Program-made: the position numbers and the translations under genes | Shown here: positions 42,863-51,904 of the stretch, one piece after another | Layout: each line of letters opens with the position of its first letter | Numbering within the stretch: position 1 is the stretch's first letter | Assembly (NCBI RefSeq): GCF_022763345.1 | Contig: NZ_JALEGS010000037.1 | Coordinates: 62,001 to 126,000, forward strand | Direction of reading: 5' to 3' | DNA: 64,000 nucleotides | DNA from: Phaeodactylibacter sp. | GTDB lineage: Bacteria > Bacteroidota > Bacteroidia > Chitinophagales > Saprospiraceae | The notes under the pieces: model-generated | The model's database searches: none | What the model was told of the DNA's origin: nothing | What the model saw: the letters and a program-made list of their open reading frames with translations, nothing else

Positions 42863-44697
42863 TCCTTCCAGTGAAAAGAAACGCCTGCGCCCCGCTTCAA
42901 ATCCTTACCAAATTCTGTAGTCACCGCCTCCCCCACAAACTCGAAATTCAGAGCATATTTGGTTGCCTTTGGATCAATCCGGGCAGTTACGGTCGCGGGG
43001 AACGTCCCGGTTTTAGGTGTCACCCGGGTAAAGCCCTCCCCTCCGGCAAGCCGCCAGTTGCCCTGTGGCCCGAGTAGCAGGAAGGTCATCGTTTCCTCAT
43101 CCGCTGCCCGCTTCCACGCAATAGGCCTGCGAAAATCGTAAGGGCCCCATTCGGTGACCAGGATGTACTTCCGGCCTCTCAGATGTGCTTCCGGAAGCCG
43201 GGCATCCATCCCATCGGGTAAGGGTTCTGGCCGGTATTTCTCAAGGGGGGCTTGCTCCGGCATAGCCCTCACCAAGTCACGACGTCCATCGGAGTCAGGC
43301 AGCGCTGCCGGGGGATTATCCCGGGCGAAGGGCGCAGCATCTCCAAGGCTACCCTCGCCCATCCGGTTTTTCACCAGTACGAGGCGGTCGTTCGGTTGCT
43401 CTTCCCTGAGTAAGGTTTGGAAAGCATAAAACTGATTATCATCGTTGATGGCCACTTGATCCGTCCCAGCAATGGCAAGCGGGGTCTTTGTTTTGTAAAA
43501 AAGGTTGTGCTGAATGCGGTAGTCCCGGCTTTCTACCTCCCGCTGCTGCGCATAGCCCCAGTCTTCAGGCTGCTTTGCCCGCTCCCACAGCTTAATCCCC
43601 ACCTCACAGCTATCAAAGCTATTGTACAAAATGGTATTGTCCTGCCCATGCTCAATCGCGATGCCATAGTCGCAGTTGGTGATGGTATTGGCACACATCA
43701 GGCTTTCGAAGCTGTAGCCGCCCCAAATACCGTAGCGGCACTCTTCCAGCCTGTTTTCTGCTATGATATTCCGGCTAAAGGTCACTTCGATGCCGTTGGT
43801 GGGCGCATGGGAAAAGTCGTTGCCGAAGATGATGTTGTCGTTGCAGCCGCCCTCGCCCGTATCCATCGTATGCTGGCCTGCCCAAAGGAAGAATCCGTCT
43901 CCGGAGTGCGTGGCAGAGTTGTAGGCGAAAACGTTATTTGAGCTTTGCTCATAGCATAAAATGCCAGCACTGTCCTGTCCCCGGCTGTACACCCCATAGC
44001 TGAAGCCGCGTACATTCCAGTCGAGCCGGTTGTGCATCACACGGTTGTGGCTGCTTCGGTACAACCCAATCCCAATGCCGGAATTGAAGTGAATGGTGTT
44101 GTTGTAAAACGTACCGTTGTTGCAGTTTGTCATCATCAGCCCGTTTTGCCCGCCGGTGACGCGGAGGCGGCGTACGGTAGCCCCATCGCATCCTTTAAGG
44201 TAGACCGCAGCCCCATAGCGCAGCCATTCGTCCGATTCGTTGTGGTGGTAATAGAGCCAGTCGCTAAGGTCTTCAGCCTCCGGGGTGCTTTTCATCCGCT
44301 GCCGGTAGTTGTAGCTGAAATCGCAGTCTTCCAGCACAAGGCTGTCGGTATTTTCCGCCATGAGGGCGACCTTATACCCCCGAGCATTCAGGTTGCGGAT
44401 GGTCACATTTTTGCTGTTGCGCACGAGTACTGCCAGGCCGGTGAAGATATCAGGCAGGCTATCCGCCAAACTCCCCCGAAGAAGGGTCCCCCCGAAGTCA
44501 ATCGTAAGCCCTTCCCCTTCTATCACGAGGACCGGGCGGCTCAGCGTATCGCTTGGCAATACCAGGGTGTCTGCCTCAAAGCTGGTTGACTGTGTGATGA
44601 CCATCCCGGGCTCAATTTTGGACACTTCAGGGCCGCAGGCCACCATCGCCATCGCAAACCATACGAAGGCCAGACCGTTGTATACATAGATTTTCAT
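42859..44697 (-). CDS. Right-handed parallel beta-helix lipoprotein
   Basis: Encodes 612 aa; lipoprotein signal with Cys21. From about 85 to 400 it shows the turn-by-turn beta-helix pattern (VTIRNLNARGYKVALMAEN, NGLMMTNCNNGTFYNN, GIGIGLYRSSHNRVMHN, GIAIEHGQDNTILYN). The last 150 residues form another beta domain (YILVTEWGPYDFRRP, then FPATVTARIDPKATKYAL). Beta-helix lipoproteins of this kind bind or cut acidic polysaccharides, or are periplasmic copper factors (NosD-like); no catalytic motif is evident. It overlaps pxpC by 4 nt. Confidence 0.82.
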   Translation of the reverse strand: MKIYVYNGLAFVWFAMAMVACGPEVSKIEPGMVITQSTSFEADTLVLPSDTLSRPVLVIEGEGLTIDFGGTLLRGSLADSLPDIFTGLAVLVRNSKNVTIRNLNARGYKVALMAENTDSLVLEDCDFSYNYRQRMKSTPEAEDLSDWLYYHHNESDEWLRYGAAVYLKGCDGATVRRLRVTGGQNGLMMTNCNNGTFYNNTIHFNSGIGIGLYRSSHNRVMHNRLDWNVRGFSYGVYSRGQDSAGILCYEQSSNNVFAYNSATHSGDGFFLWAGQHTMDTGEGGCNDNIIFGNDFSHAPTNGIEVTFSRNIIAENRLEECRYGIWGGYSFESLMCANTITNCDYGIAIEHGQDNTILYNSFDSCEVGIKLWERAKQPEDWGYAQQREVESRDYRIQHNLFYKTKTPLAIAGTDQVAINDDNQFYAFQTLLREEQPNDRLVLVKNRMGEGSLGDAAPFARDNPPAALPDSDGRRDLVRAMPEQAPLEKYRPEPLPDGMDARLPEAHLRGRKYILVTEWGPYDFRRPIAWKRAADEETMTFLLLGPQGNWRLAGGEGFTRVTPKTGTFPATVTARIDPKATKYALNFEFVGEAVTTEFGKDLKRGAGVSFHWKD

Positions 44698-44732
44698 AAA
44701 CGCAGATTTACGCCGAAGATAACAAAAGCCGT

Positions 44733-45047
44733 ATGTACGTCGATATTTCCATCACCGAAGAGGACCTGCAACTGATTATGGGCAGGAATTTCAAACCCCG
44801 CTACGCCGCTGCGCTCAGGGACGTCTTCTGCCCGGCCTGCCGCCAAAAGGAAGACGACGCAGTGTTGCCGGAAAAATTCTGGCTTAACCCTGCCGGTGAT
44901 GTGATTGTGGAAGGTGCCTGTGCCCGCTGCAGCGCTCCAATAGAAAAACTACTGGAAACCGGCATTGATCCCCGGCAGTATGATCAGGCGATGGCGATAC
45001 GGGAGTATAAGGTGGAGATTGGTAAAGATTATGAGGTGAGGCGATAG
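44733..45047 (+). CDS. Small zinc-ribbon-like protein of unknown function
   Basis: Encodes 104 aa. Two CxxC pairs (CPACRQKED near residue 33 and CARCSAP near residue 63) could bind one zinc ion. The rest is mostly helical (ITEEDLQLIMGRNF, YDQAMAIREYKVEI). No catalytic motif. It is read divergently from the beta-helix gene, 35 nt apart, and precedes an AT-rich toxin-antitoxin pair. The role is unknown. Confidence 0.7.
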   Translation: MYVDISITEEDLQLIMGRNFKPRYAAALRDVFCPACRQKEDDAVLPEKFWLNPAGDVIVEGACARCSAPIEKLLETGIDPRQYDQAMAIREYKVEIGKDYEVRR

Positions 45048-45113
45048 TCACCAGAAAGAACTAAAAAACCATCCGATCCGTTACCTATAATATAACATAT
45101 CTTCCGTAACCCT

Positions 45114-45368
45114 ATGGCATTACTTATTAAAGATAACGAATTAGAGCTTGTTCACATGAGTGAAGAAGAACTCCGAAAAGAAATAGCAATTATGTTATAT
45201 GAGCAAGGTAGGCTTTCCACTGGAAAAGCTAGTCAGTTTGCTGGTATGAATAAAATTCTCTTTCTGAAGGAGCTTGCCAATAGAGCTATTCCGGTTACCT
45301 ATGACGAAGAAGAATTTATCAAAGATTTAGATACGCTTGGGTTGACAACCAATGATAGTAGTAAGTGA
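45114..45368 (+). CDS. UPF0175-family antitoxin
   Basis: Encodes 84 aa. MSEEELRKEIAIMLYEQGRLSTGKASQFAGMNKILFLKEL is cut into two clear parts: LRKEIAIMLYEQGRLS and GKASQFAGMNKILFLKEL, the UPF0175 helix-turn-helix pattern, ending in IPVTYDEEEFIKDLD. UPF0175 proteins are the antitoxins of DUF3368 PIN-domain toxins. The gene is markedly AT-rich compared with neighbours, suggesting recent transfer. It overlaps the toxin gene by 17 nt. Confidence 0.88.
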   Translation: MALLIKDNELELVHMSEEELRKEIAIMLYEQGRLSTGKASQFAGMNKILFLKELANRAIPVTYDEEEFIKDLDTLGLTTNDSSK

Positions 45369-45840
45369 TACCACAGCCATTAGCAACCTTGTTCAGATAG
45401 GAAAGTTGAACCTTCTGCAAAGTCTCTATGGAGAGGTTGTTATACCTGAGAGTGTTTATGAGGAGCTACAAATCCTCGTGGATTTAAATATTGTCTCAAA
45501 GGAAGATTTGCGGCAAAAATGGATCAAACCTAAACGAGTTAAAGACCATTCTGAAGTTAGTAAATTATTAGACCGGTTAGATATTGGTGAATCAGAAGCC
45601 ATTATTATGGGCATTGAACTTTCTGCTGATTATCTGTTAATTGATGAGAAAGCCGGACGAATTGTAGCTCTTGAAAAAAATATAAAAATCATAGGTACTC
45701 TTGGCGTTTTAATAGAAGCAAGAAGCAAAAACTTAATTGTCTCCATCCAGGAAGAAATGGACAAACTAAGGCGTATCGGATTTTGGATTAGTGATAGTTT
45801 ATACGCTAAAATCTTAGCGGAAGAGCAGAAAATGTTTTAA
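45352..45840 (+). CDS. DUF3368 PIN-domain toxin (ribonuclease)
   Basis: Encodes 162 aa. PIN-fold features: VVSDTTAISNLVQIG (first catalytic Asp), IPESVYEEL, LDIGESEAIIMG and DYLLIDEKAGRIVA (acidic quartet). DUF3368 members are PIN-domain RNases paired with UPF0175 antitoxins. The start ATG lies inside the antitoxin gene (17-nt overlap). AT-rich, like the antitoxin; together they form an inserted module between the small zinc-ribbon gene and era. Confidence 0.9.
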   Translation: MIVVSDTTAISNLVQIGKLNLLQSLYGEVVIPESVYEELQILVDLNIVSKEDLRQKWIKPKRVKDHSEVSKLLDRLDIGESEAIIMGIELSADYLLIDEKAGRIVALEKNIKIIGTLGVLIEARSKNLIVSIQEEMDKLRRIGFWISDSLYAKILAEEQKMF

Positions 45841-45872
45841 TCAACTTTGCCGTTTTTGACTTACCTAGATGC

Positions 45873-46763
45873 TCAATACCCAAAATGCTTCAAAGACCGT
45901 TCATCATCCCGCCAGTTGTCTTTCACCTTAACATGCAGCTCCAGAAACACCTTGCTTTCCAGCCACTCTTCAATACTTTTGCGGGCTTCCATACCTAGCT
46001 TCTTAATGGCGCTCCCGCCCTTGCCAATGATGATGGATTTTTGGGTTTTCCGGGCAACGAAGATCTCCGCTCCGATGCGCACGAGCGGTTCGCCCTTTTT
46101 CGTTTCCCCATCTTTAAAGGAGGTGACGATTACTTCGCAGGAGTAGGGTATCTCCTGTTGGTAAAGCAGCAGTATTTTTTCCCGGATGATCTCGCTTACA
46201 AAGAAGCGCTCGGGCCGGTCCGTCAGCTGATCCTTTGGATAAAAGGCAGGCCCCTCAGGCAGGTATTTCATGACCACTTCCATGAGGCGCTCGGTATTGA
46301 CCTTTTGCAGCGCAGAAACCGGAATAGTCTCTGTAAAGGCAATCCGGTCATTCCAAAGTTTGATCAACTCCAGGACCTTACCGTCATCCACCGTGTCAAT
46401 CTTGTTGATCACCAGAAAGAACGGGACTTTAACGTTTTGCAGGCGCTGAATGATGGGATCGTCATCCGCATAATGCTCGCCCGGCTCTGTGACGAACATC
46501 ATGATATCTGCGTCCTCAAAGGTAGAGAAGGCGAATTGGTTCATCGACTCCTGCATACGGTAGGAAGGCGCTTCAATCACGCCGGGCGTATCGGAGAAGA
46601 CCACCTGATAGTTATCCCCGCTCACCAATCCGATGATGCGGTGGCGGGTAGTCTGTGGCTTGTTGGTGATGATGGACATACGCTCACCCACAAGGGCATT
46701 CATGAGCGTGGATTTGCCGACGTTGGGCCGACCGATAATATTGACGAATCCGGATTGATGCAT
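45873..46763 (-). CDS. era: GTPase Era
   Basis: Encodes 296 aa. G1 GRPNVGKST (from about residue 11), G3 DTPG, G4 NKID and a C-terminal KH domain with IGKGGSAIKKLG (about residue 240). Era binds the 3' end of 16S rRNA and is needed for 30S subunit maturation. Its start lies 13 nt after the stop of the upstream unknown gene, so both are one operon. Confidence 0.97.
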   Translation of the reverse strand: MHQSGFVNIIGRPNVGKSTLMNALVGERMSIITNKPQTTRHRIIGLVSGDNYQVVFSDTPGVIEAPSYRMQESMNQFAFSTFEDADIMMFVTEPGEHYADDDPIIQRLQNVKVPFFLVINKIDTVDDGKVLELIKLWNDRIAFTETIPVSALQKVNTERLMEVVMKYLPEGPAFYPKDQLTDRPERFFVSEIIREKILLLYQQEIPYSCEVIVTSFKDGETKKGEPLVRIGAEIFVARKTQKSIIIGKGGSAIKKLGMEARKSIEEWLESKVFLELHVKVKDNWRDDERSLKHFGY

Positions 46764-46776
46764 GAAGTTGTATTAA

Positions 46777-47370
46777 TCACAGCTCCTCCGGCAAATACCG
46801 CTGAAGTTCACCGTGTACCAGCGCATCCATAGCCTTGAAAAACAGTTTAGGCTTGTGGGGGCGCCAGTTGATGTCATTAAATGCATCGCCAAAGTTAACA
46901 AACTGATGCAATTGGGTGTCTTTCATTTCCTCTTTCACATGCGGCAGGGTATTGACAAAGCAGATCCAGCCGCCTTCCTCCACCACGTCTTCATACCACT
47001 CTTCGTAGTAGCAATCATCTGAACCGTGAAAGTTGAGGACATTTTCGCAGACCATAATGTATTTATAGATACCCTGATCAGACATCCGGTCTACTACCTC
47101 ACGCTTGAGATACATGATGTCATTGGACAAGGCGTCATTCCATTCCCCGATCAGCTCAATAATAGCAAAAGCTTCATCGTAGTCGGCATAAATAACCTTC
47201 AGGTAGAGCGTATCCGAGCCAAACTCATCCCACTGCGGGTGGATAAAGTAATTGTAGACTTTATTGGAAAAGGTAAACTCGCTATAGGTCCGCCCATAAA
47301 ATGGTGAGCGCTCATCGTGAGCCGAAATGTACTTCCCTCTCCAGCGATAATAAGGCTCTATATCGTGCAT
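46777..47370 (-). CDS. Conserved protein of unknown function, upstream of era
   Basis: Encodes 197 aa, acidic and rich in Tyr and Trp (YYRWRGKYISAHDERSPFYG, then YKYIMVCENVLNFHGSDDCYYEEW). No signal peptide or membrane segment. I do not recognise a named family; similar proteins seem to sit near era in other Bacteroidota (from memory). It is the first gene of the operon with era. Confidence 0.75.
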   Translation of the reverse strand: MHDIEPYYRWRGKYISAHDERSPFYGRTYSEFTFSNKVYNYFIHPQWDEFGSDTLYLKVIYADYDEAFAIIELIGEWNDALSNDIMYLKREVVDRMSDQGIYKYIMVCENVLNFHGSDDCYYEEWYEDVVEEGGWICFVNTLPHVKEEMKDTQLHQFVNFGDAFNDINWRPHKPKLFFKAMDALVHGELQRYLPEEL

Positions 47371-47429
47371 ATAACTCTCGCAATTTGCATGTTCAGTTAC
47401 TGCAATCTAACGAACAGTAATACAGAAAG

Positions 47430-47460
47430 TTTTGCCCGGGAAGGGGTTCCCCGGGCAAAA
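47430..47460 (-). terminator. Terminator after the SurA-like gene
   Basis: Perfect 11-bp arms (47430-47440 and 47450-47460), 9-nt loop, with T-runs inside the arms. It lies 3 nt after the stop at 47463 (minus strand). Confidence 0.75.
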
Positions 47461-47462
47461 TT

Positions 47463-48833
47463 TTAGGGCCTCGCCGTCTTATCGACCGTCCATTTCCTCA
47501 ACACCAGACAGCCATTAAACATGGGATCAATATCGATATAGGTGGCCCCTACTTTGTCCGATACCCAGTCGCTGATAAATTCGCTTTTCTTAGCCTCAAT
47601 AGCAGCCATCTGAATCTTGGAATAATCTTTTCTCAGGTCCGCTTTGTGCGGACTGGACCGGGACTGCAATTGCACCACCCGAAAATAGCGCTCCCCGGTC
47701 GGGTCACGGAACATAAATGGGGCGGAGATCTCCCCCACATCCATTGTATCTACAGTAAAGTAAATATCGGGGTCCAGGTCACCAATTTCGAAGAAGGTAT
47801 TACCAGTCGCCGGGTTCACCATCCGCCCATCGTTATTATAGCTCTGTTGGTCTTCATTCCCAAACCGCTTAACAGCCATAGAGAAGCTCATGGAGTCGTC
47901 CATCACCAAGTGGCGGACACTGTCCAGTCGGTTTCTGGCCAGTTCCAGGTCAGCCTCCGTAATATCTGGCTTGATCAGGATGTGGCGTACCCGGATAGAA
48001 TTACCACGGCGCTCCAGCATTTGAATGATATGAAAACCAAATTCAGATTCAATCACCGGAGATATTTCGTCCTTTTCCAGACGGAAAGCGGCAGCTTCGA
48101 ATTCCGGCACATAGCGGCCCCGCTTTGCCCAACCCAGGTCGCCCCCGGCGCGGGCAGAGCCATCGTCAGAGTACTTTCCGGCCAGTTCGGCAAAGCTCTC
48201 GCCACCGTCCACAATCCGCTCGCGCAGCTCTTCCAACAGGCTGACCGCCCGCTCCCGCTCTTCCTTATTCACCTTGGGCTTGTACACGATCTCACCGATC
48301 TCCACTTCAGCATTGAAATAAGGAAGGCTATCCTGCGGGATGGAGTTGAAAAAGGTCTTCACTTCAGAGGGCGTGACCGTCACACTTGCCATAATATTTC
48401 CACGCATACGATCCACGAGCAGCTGATTTTTCAAGTCTTCCCTGAACTGTGCTTTTACTTCGTTAATCGATTGCCCGTAGTATTCCTCAAACTGGCTTAC
48501 ATCGTTGTTCATAAAGCCAAGAATCCGCTCAATCCGGGCATCCAGCTGTACTTCCACCTCTTCGTCGGTTACCATGATACTATCGAGCTTAGATTGGTTG
48601 AGCAACAGCTTATTGGCCATAATCTGGTCCATAATGCTACAGCGGATGTCATCCGGCAGATTGGACTGCTGTGAAGCCATTAGTGCACGTTGTTCCTCTA
48701 CTTCAGAGAGCAAAACCAGCTCCCCGCCAACGGTGGCAACGACTTTGTCAATCACCTCACGTTGTGCCCAGCCGCTCGTTCCGATGAACAAGACGCACAG
48801 CGCACTAATCCAATATTTCATTGCTGTATCCAT
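47463..48833 (-). CDS. SurA-like peptidyl-prolyl isomerase (two parvulin domains)
   Basis: Encodes 456 aa from ATG 48833; a second Met 4 codons in (48821) begins the signal peptide itself. The N-terminal SurA chaperone helices (about 25-165) are followed by two parvulin domains: about 172-275 ([35 protein letters not shown]) and about 277-390 ([10 protein letters not shown]). SurA-type proteins guide outer membrane proteins through the periplasm. It begins 2 nt after the preceding gene's stop, and is the last of three folding-factor genes. Confidence 0.9.
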   Translation of the reverse strand: MDTAMKYWISALCVLFIGTSGWAQREVIDKVVATVGGELVLLSEVEEQRALMASQQSNLPDDIRCSIMDQIMANKLLLNQSKLDSIMVTDEEVEVQLDARIERILGFMNNDVSQFEEYYGQSINEVKAQFREDLKNQLLVDRMRGNIMASVTVTPSEVKTFFNSIPQDSLPYFNAEVEIGEIVYKPKVNKEERERAVSLLEELRERIVDGGESFAELAGKYSDDGSARAGGDLGWAKRGRYVPEFEAAAFRLEKDEISPVIESEFGFHIIQMLERRGNSIRVRHILIKPDITEADLELARNRLDSVRHLVMDDSMSFSMAVKRFGNEDQQSYNNDGRMVNPATGNTFFEIGDLDPDIYFTVDTMDVGEISAPFMFRDPTGERYFRVVQLQSRSSPHKADLRKDYSKIQMAAIEAKKSEFISDWVSDKVGATYIDIDPMFNGCLVLRKWTVDKTARP

Positions 48834-48835
48834 AA

Positions 48836-49690
48836 TCAGTAATATGTCTTGATGTTGTTGCGCCGAAGCTCCCGTTGATACATGGCTTCGATCTTATCTT
48901 CCAGTAATTTCTCTTTTCGGTTGCGCAGGATGACTTTCCGGGCCTGCCCTTTTATGTACGAAAGCGGTGCGATATCTTTCCGGTTCTTCACCTCAAATAC
49001 CTTAAAATAGTATTGGTACTCATCGTCTCGCTGACTAAAGTCCTGCTTGGCGCTAATGTTGTCCACCGTCACCGTGCCCTTGGGCATCTCCCGGGCAATA
49101 TCCTCTACCTTATACCACATGCTGTCGTTGAGGAGGTAGGCTTCTGCATTTCGGGAACAGTAATCGACGAGCGGCTTCAGGTCTTCCCGTTTATTGTTCC
49201 ACAACTGCCGAAGCTCGTTCGCTTCCGGCACTGGCATGGGCACCTTCACAAAGTAACAACGGACAATGGGGGTTTCGAGTTGATACTGCTGCTTGTTGCG
49301 CTCATAAAATTCAGCCAACTGCTCATCGGTCACCGTACTGTCGAGCAGTTCCTGGACCAGGATTTTTTCATAGTTGTGCCGGATTAGTGAAGCCCGGTAG
49401 TCCCGTACCAGCTTATCGATATTCAGATCGCCGGGGATATTCTGCTCAGCTTCATGCAGCAACAGCGCTTCCCGCATCCAGCGGTTAGCAAACATCTGAA
49501 TGATGACGGTGCTGTCTTTGCCAGAAGTACCGTCCGGGAACATGCCCTCCATGTCCGAGATGTAAAGGGCTTTGTTGTGGACCTTCGCCAACAATTGATC
49601 TTCGGCAGCAGCTTTCCCATCCTCTCCGGTACAAGACGACAGGCCAATCAACACCCCCAGCAACAGTACGGAAAACCTTATCCTTCTCAT
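48836..49690 (-). CDS. Lipoprotein related to parvulin/SurA-type folding factors
   Basis: Encodes 284 aa from ATG 49690, where the lipoprotein signal starts (Cys20, GLSSC); the open frame upstream is not used. SurA-like N-terminal helices ([57 protein letters not shown]) are clear, but no full parvulin core is seen; the region YEQ-rich to [12 protein letters not shown] may be a degenerate one. A membrane-tethered periplasmic chaperone is the best guess. It sits between two double-parvulin genes in the same direction. Confidence 0.8.
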   Translation of the reverse strand: MRRIRFSVLLLGVLIGLSSCTGEDGKAAAEDQLLAKVHNKALYISDMEGMFPDGTSGKDSTVIIQMFANRWMREALLLHEAEQNIPGDLNIDKLVRDYRASLIRHNYEKILVQELLDSTVTDEQLAEFYERNKQQYQLETPIVRCYFVKVPMPVPEANELRQLWNNKREDLKPLVDYCSRNAEAYLLNDSMWYKVEDIAREMPKGTVTVDNISAKQDFSQRDDEYQYYFKVFEVKNRKDIAPLSYIKGQARKVILRNRKEKLLEDKIEAMYQRELRRNNIKTYY

Positions 49691-49715
49691 AGTCGGTCTT
49701 TTGGATAATAAAACG

Positions 49716-49753
49716 GCGAAAGCCGGACGGCGAAGGGCCTGCCCGGCTTTCGC
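49716..49753 (-). terminator. Terminator between the two upstream folding-factor genes
   Basis: Perfect 11-bp arms (49716-49726 and 49743-49753). On the minus strand it is followed by GTTTTATTATCC. It ends the gene that stops at 49771. Confidence 0.7.
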
Positions 49754-49770
49754 ACTTTGCAGCATACCTT

Positions 49771-51759
49771 CTATTCCTTTATGAGCTTTTTGAATACTTT
49801 GCGGTTGATATCCACCTCGTAGGTTTCCCGCAGTTCTTCCACCCACTGCTCTTCCAGGTAGTCCTGATAATCTGCTACCACGTAACCGCGTGCTTCATCA
49901 AGCGTTTTCATCCGAGGCTCCAGCAGTTTTTCAATTTTTACAATCTTGAACTTTTGCGCCTGCGGATTAGGCTCTGACTGCGACATTGCTCCCTTCTTCC
50001 ACTCCATGCTTTTGAAATCCGGGTACAACGTTTTGTCCAGATCCTTGGACTCATGCGTGATTAGGGGAAAAGTCGCATCAGGGTCATTGTATTTTTCAAG
50101 CACGGCTTCCGGTTCGTTGTCTGCAATAAAAGCACGCACTTCCTCCATCTGATCTTTCAGCTCGTTAGAAACCCGGTAAATACTTGTTTCTGCCCGGTTG
50201 CCGTAACGGTACTTACCTTTCACTTTTTCATAGAACTTTTCGAGGCCCACTGTGTCCTGAGAAGCCTTGTCCCAAACCAGGCGCTTGGTCGCCTCAAATA
50301 ACAGTATACCTTCTTCGTACTCCCGCATCAGTGCTTTGAAGTCCGGGTATTTAGCCTCCAGCTGCTTCTCTTCGTACCGCATAGCACTCTCGTCTAGGTA
50401 CTTATCGTAAAGCGACTGCACGGCTGATGCAACGTCTTTGCCACGCCCCATCCGAATGCGCTCGCGGGATGCCCGCTCCAGATAATCAGCAAAGTCTCCC
50501 TCTGTCACTTTGAACTCAGGACCGTACTGAAACAGCACTGCCTCAGAAGGCGTCTCCGGCGCGCGCCAGCGGAAAGTCAGGAACGTATCAGTCAGCGAAG
50601 CAGTGAATTGATTTAGTGCATCGGGAAATTCCTTCAAGCCAGCTTCCTCTTTGATCTGCACCACCATAGCGGCTTTGGCCTGTTCAAACCGATTGTCCTT
50701 TTTAATCTCGTTCTCTAAACGACCCCGCTCGATGTTATAGGGTTGTATGCCCCGGCGGGAAATCAGTTTTAGGATGTGCCAGCCTACACTGGTTTTAACG
50801 GGTTTGCTGTACTTTCCTTCCTCTTTAAGGCCAAAAGCAGCCTCTTCAAAGTCTTTGGAGAAACTGTTGATCCCAAAGAACCCGATGTACCCCCCTTTTG
50901 AGGCGGTGCGGGAATCTTCAGAGATAGCTTTCGCCATAGCGTCAAAATCAGCCCCTGCTTCCAGCGCCTGATATGCGCTGTCAATACGGGCCTTGACCGC
51001 TTTCTCATCACCCGCTTCTTCTACCCGCAATAAAATGTGGGCAGCTTCCACTTCTCCACGGGCAGGGCGGCGGTCATGTACCAGCAGAGCATGGAAACCG
51101 GCATCTGTACGAATCGGGCCACTCAACTCGCCCACCGGCACTTCGTAAGCAGCTTTCTCCAGCTCGTAAAACCCATTTGGGAACAGGACCGTGACGTAGC
51201 CAATCCGGCCACCATTATTCTTGGCCGACTGATCGTCAGAAACCGAACGGGCAACGATTTCAAAGTCTTCCCCTTCTTCAATCCGCTTCATCGCCCGCTC
51301 CAGCTTGCCTTTTGCAGCAGCCACTTCCTCCGCTGTCGCCTCCGGCTTTACCGCTACAAGAATATGACTAATGTCTACGTCTTGCTTAGAACGCTCGTAA
51401 GCATCTTTAATCAGCTTCTCCGTAACCTCCTTGTCAATGAGGTAGGAATCGGCCAGCTGCCGGCGATAACCATTGAGCTCATTCATCAGCTCGGGGATAG
51501 TATCCAGCTGCATTTCGCGAGCTTTAGCCACCTTCAGCTTGAACTTGACGTACAGGTCCAGGTACTCTTCCAGAGAGGATTCCGAGAAGTCTGCATTCTT
51601 GCCATTGGTTTTGGAATAGATGTATACAAACTCAGACTGATGCACAGGCTTGCCATCAACGGTAAACAAAACAGGGTCGTCCTGTCCAAAGCTAAGCCCG
51701 GGTAGCAATACTACTGCCACCATCAGCATCCAAAAGCGCTTAATCATTAGGTTGAGCAT
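49771..51759 (-). CDS. Large periplasmic peptidyl-prolyl isomerase (two parvulin domains)
   Basis: Encodes 662 aa from ATG 51759 (51747 also fits); these open a signal peptide (MIKRFWMLMVAVVLLPG). The frame is open far upstream but lacks a good start. N-terminal SurA-like helices (about 40-120) lead into two parvulin domains: DISHILVAVKPEATAEEV with DDQSAKNNGGRIGY (about 125-220) and AAHILLRVEEAGD with SEDSRTASKGGYIGFF (about 235-330). The C-terminal half is helical and unassigned. It folds exported proteins, probably including the many outer membrane and T9SS proteins here. Confidence 0.9.
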   Translation of the reverse strand: MLNLMIKRFWMLMVAVVLLPGLSFGQDDPVLFTVDGKPVHQSEFVYIYSKTNGKNADFSESSLEEYLDLYVKFKLKVAKAREMQLDTIPELMNELNGYRRQLADSYLIDKEVTEKLIKDAYERSKQDVDISHILVAVKPEATAEEVAAAKGKLERAMKRIEEGEDFEIVARSVSDDQSAKNNGGRIGYVTVLFPNGFYELEKAAYEVPVGELSGPIRTDAGFHALLVHDRRPARGEVEAAHILLRVEEAGDEKAVKARIDSAYQALEAGADFDAMAKAISEDSRTASKGGYIGFFGINSFSKDFEEAAFGLKEEGKYSKPVKTSVGWHILKLISRRGIQPYNIERGRLENEIKKDNRFEQAKAAMVVQIKEEAGLKEFPDALNQFTASLTDTFLTFRWRAPETPSEAVLFQYGPEFKVTEGDFADYLERASRERIRMGRGKDVASAVQSLYDKYLDESAMRYEEKQLEAKYPDFKALMREYEEGILLFEATKRLVWDKASQDTVGLEKFYEKVKGKYRYGNRAETSIYRVSNELKDQMEEVRAFIADNEPEAVLEKYNDPDATFPLITHESKDLDKTLYPDFKSMEWKKGAMSQSEPNPQAQKFKIVKIEKLLEPRMKTLDEARGYVVADYQDYLEEQWVEELRETYEVDINRKVFKKLIKE

Positions 51760-51904
51760 GAATGATCGTTTTTGTTTAATATTTCTCAATTTAGGGGAGA
51801 CCGCCGCAAAATTAGCAAAATACCGCACCCTAAAAAATATTGCTGTATTCCTTATCTGTTCGATATCGTATGGTATTCCATATTTTTGACCTTTCCACCC
51901 TGCA

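Noticed and set aside
45847..46146. 99-codon plus-strand frame after the DUF3368 toxin
   Set aside because: It lies antisense to the KH domain end of era and has Ser/Thr-rich shadow composition.
47646..48674. 342-codon plus-strand frame opposite the SurA-like gene
   Set aside because: Antisense to a gene with two parvulin domains; His/Val/Leu-rich shadow translation without motifs.
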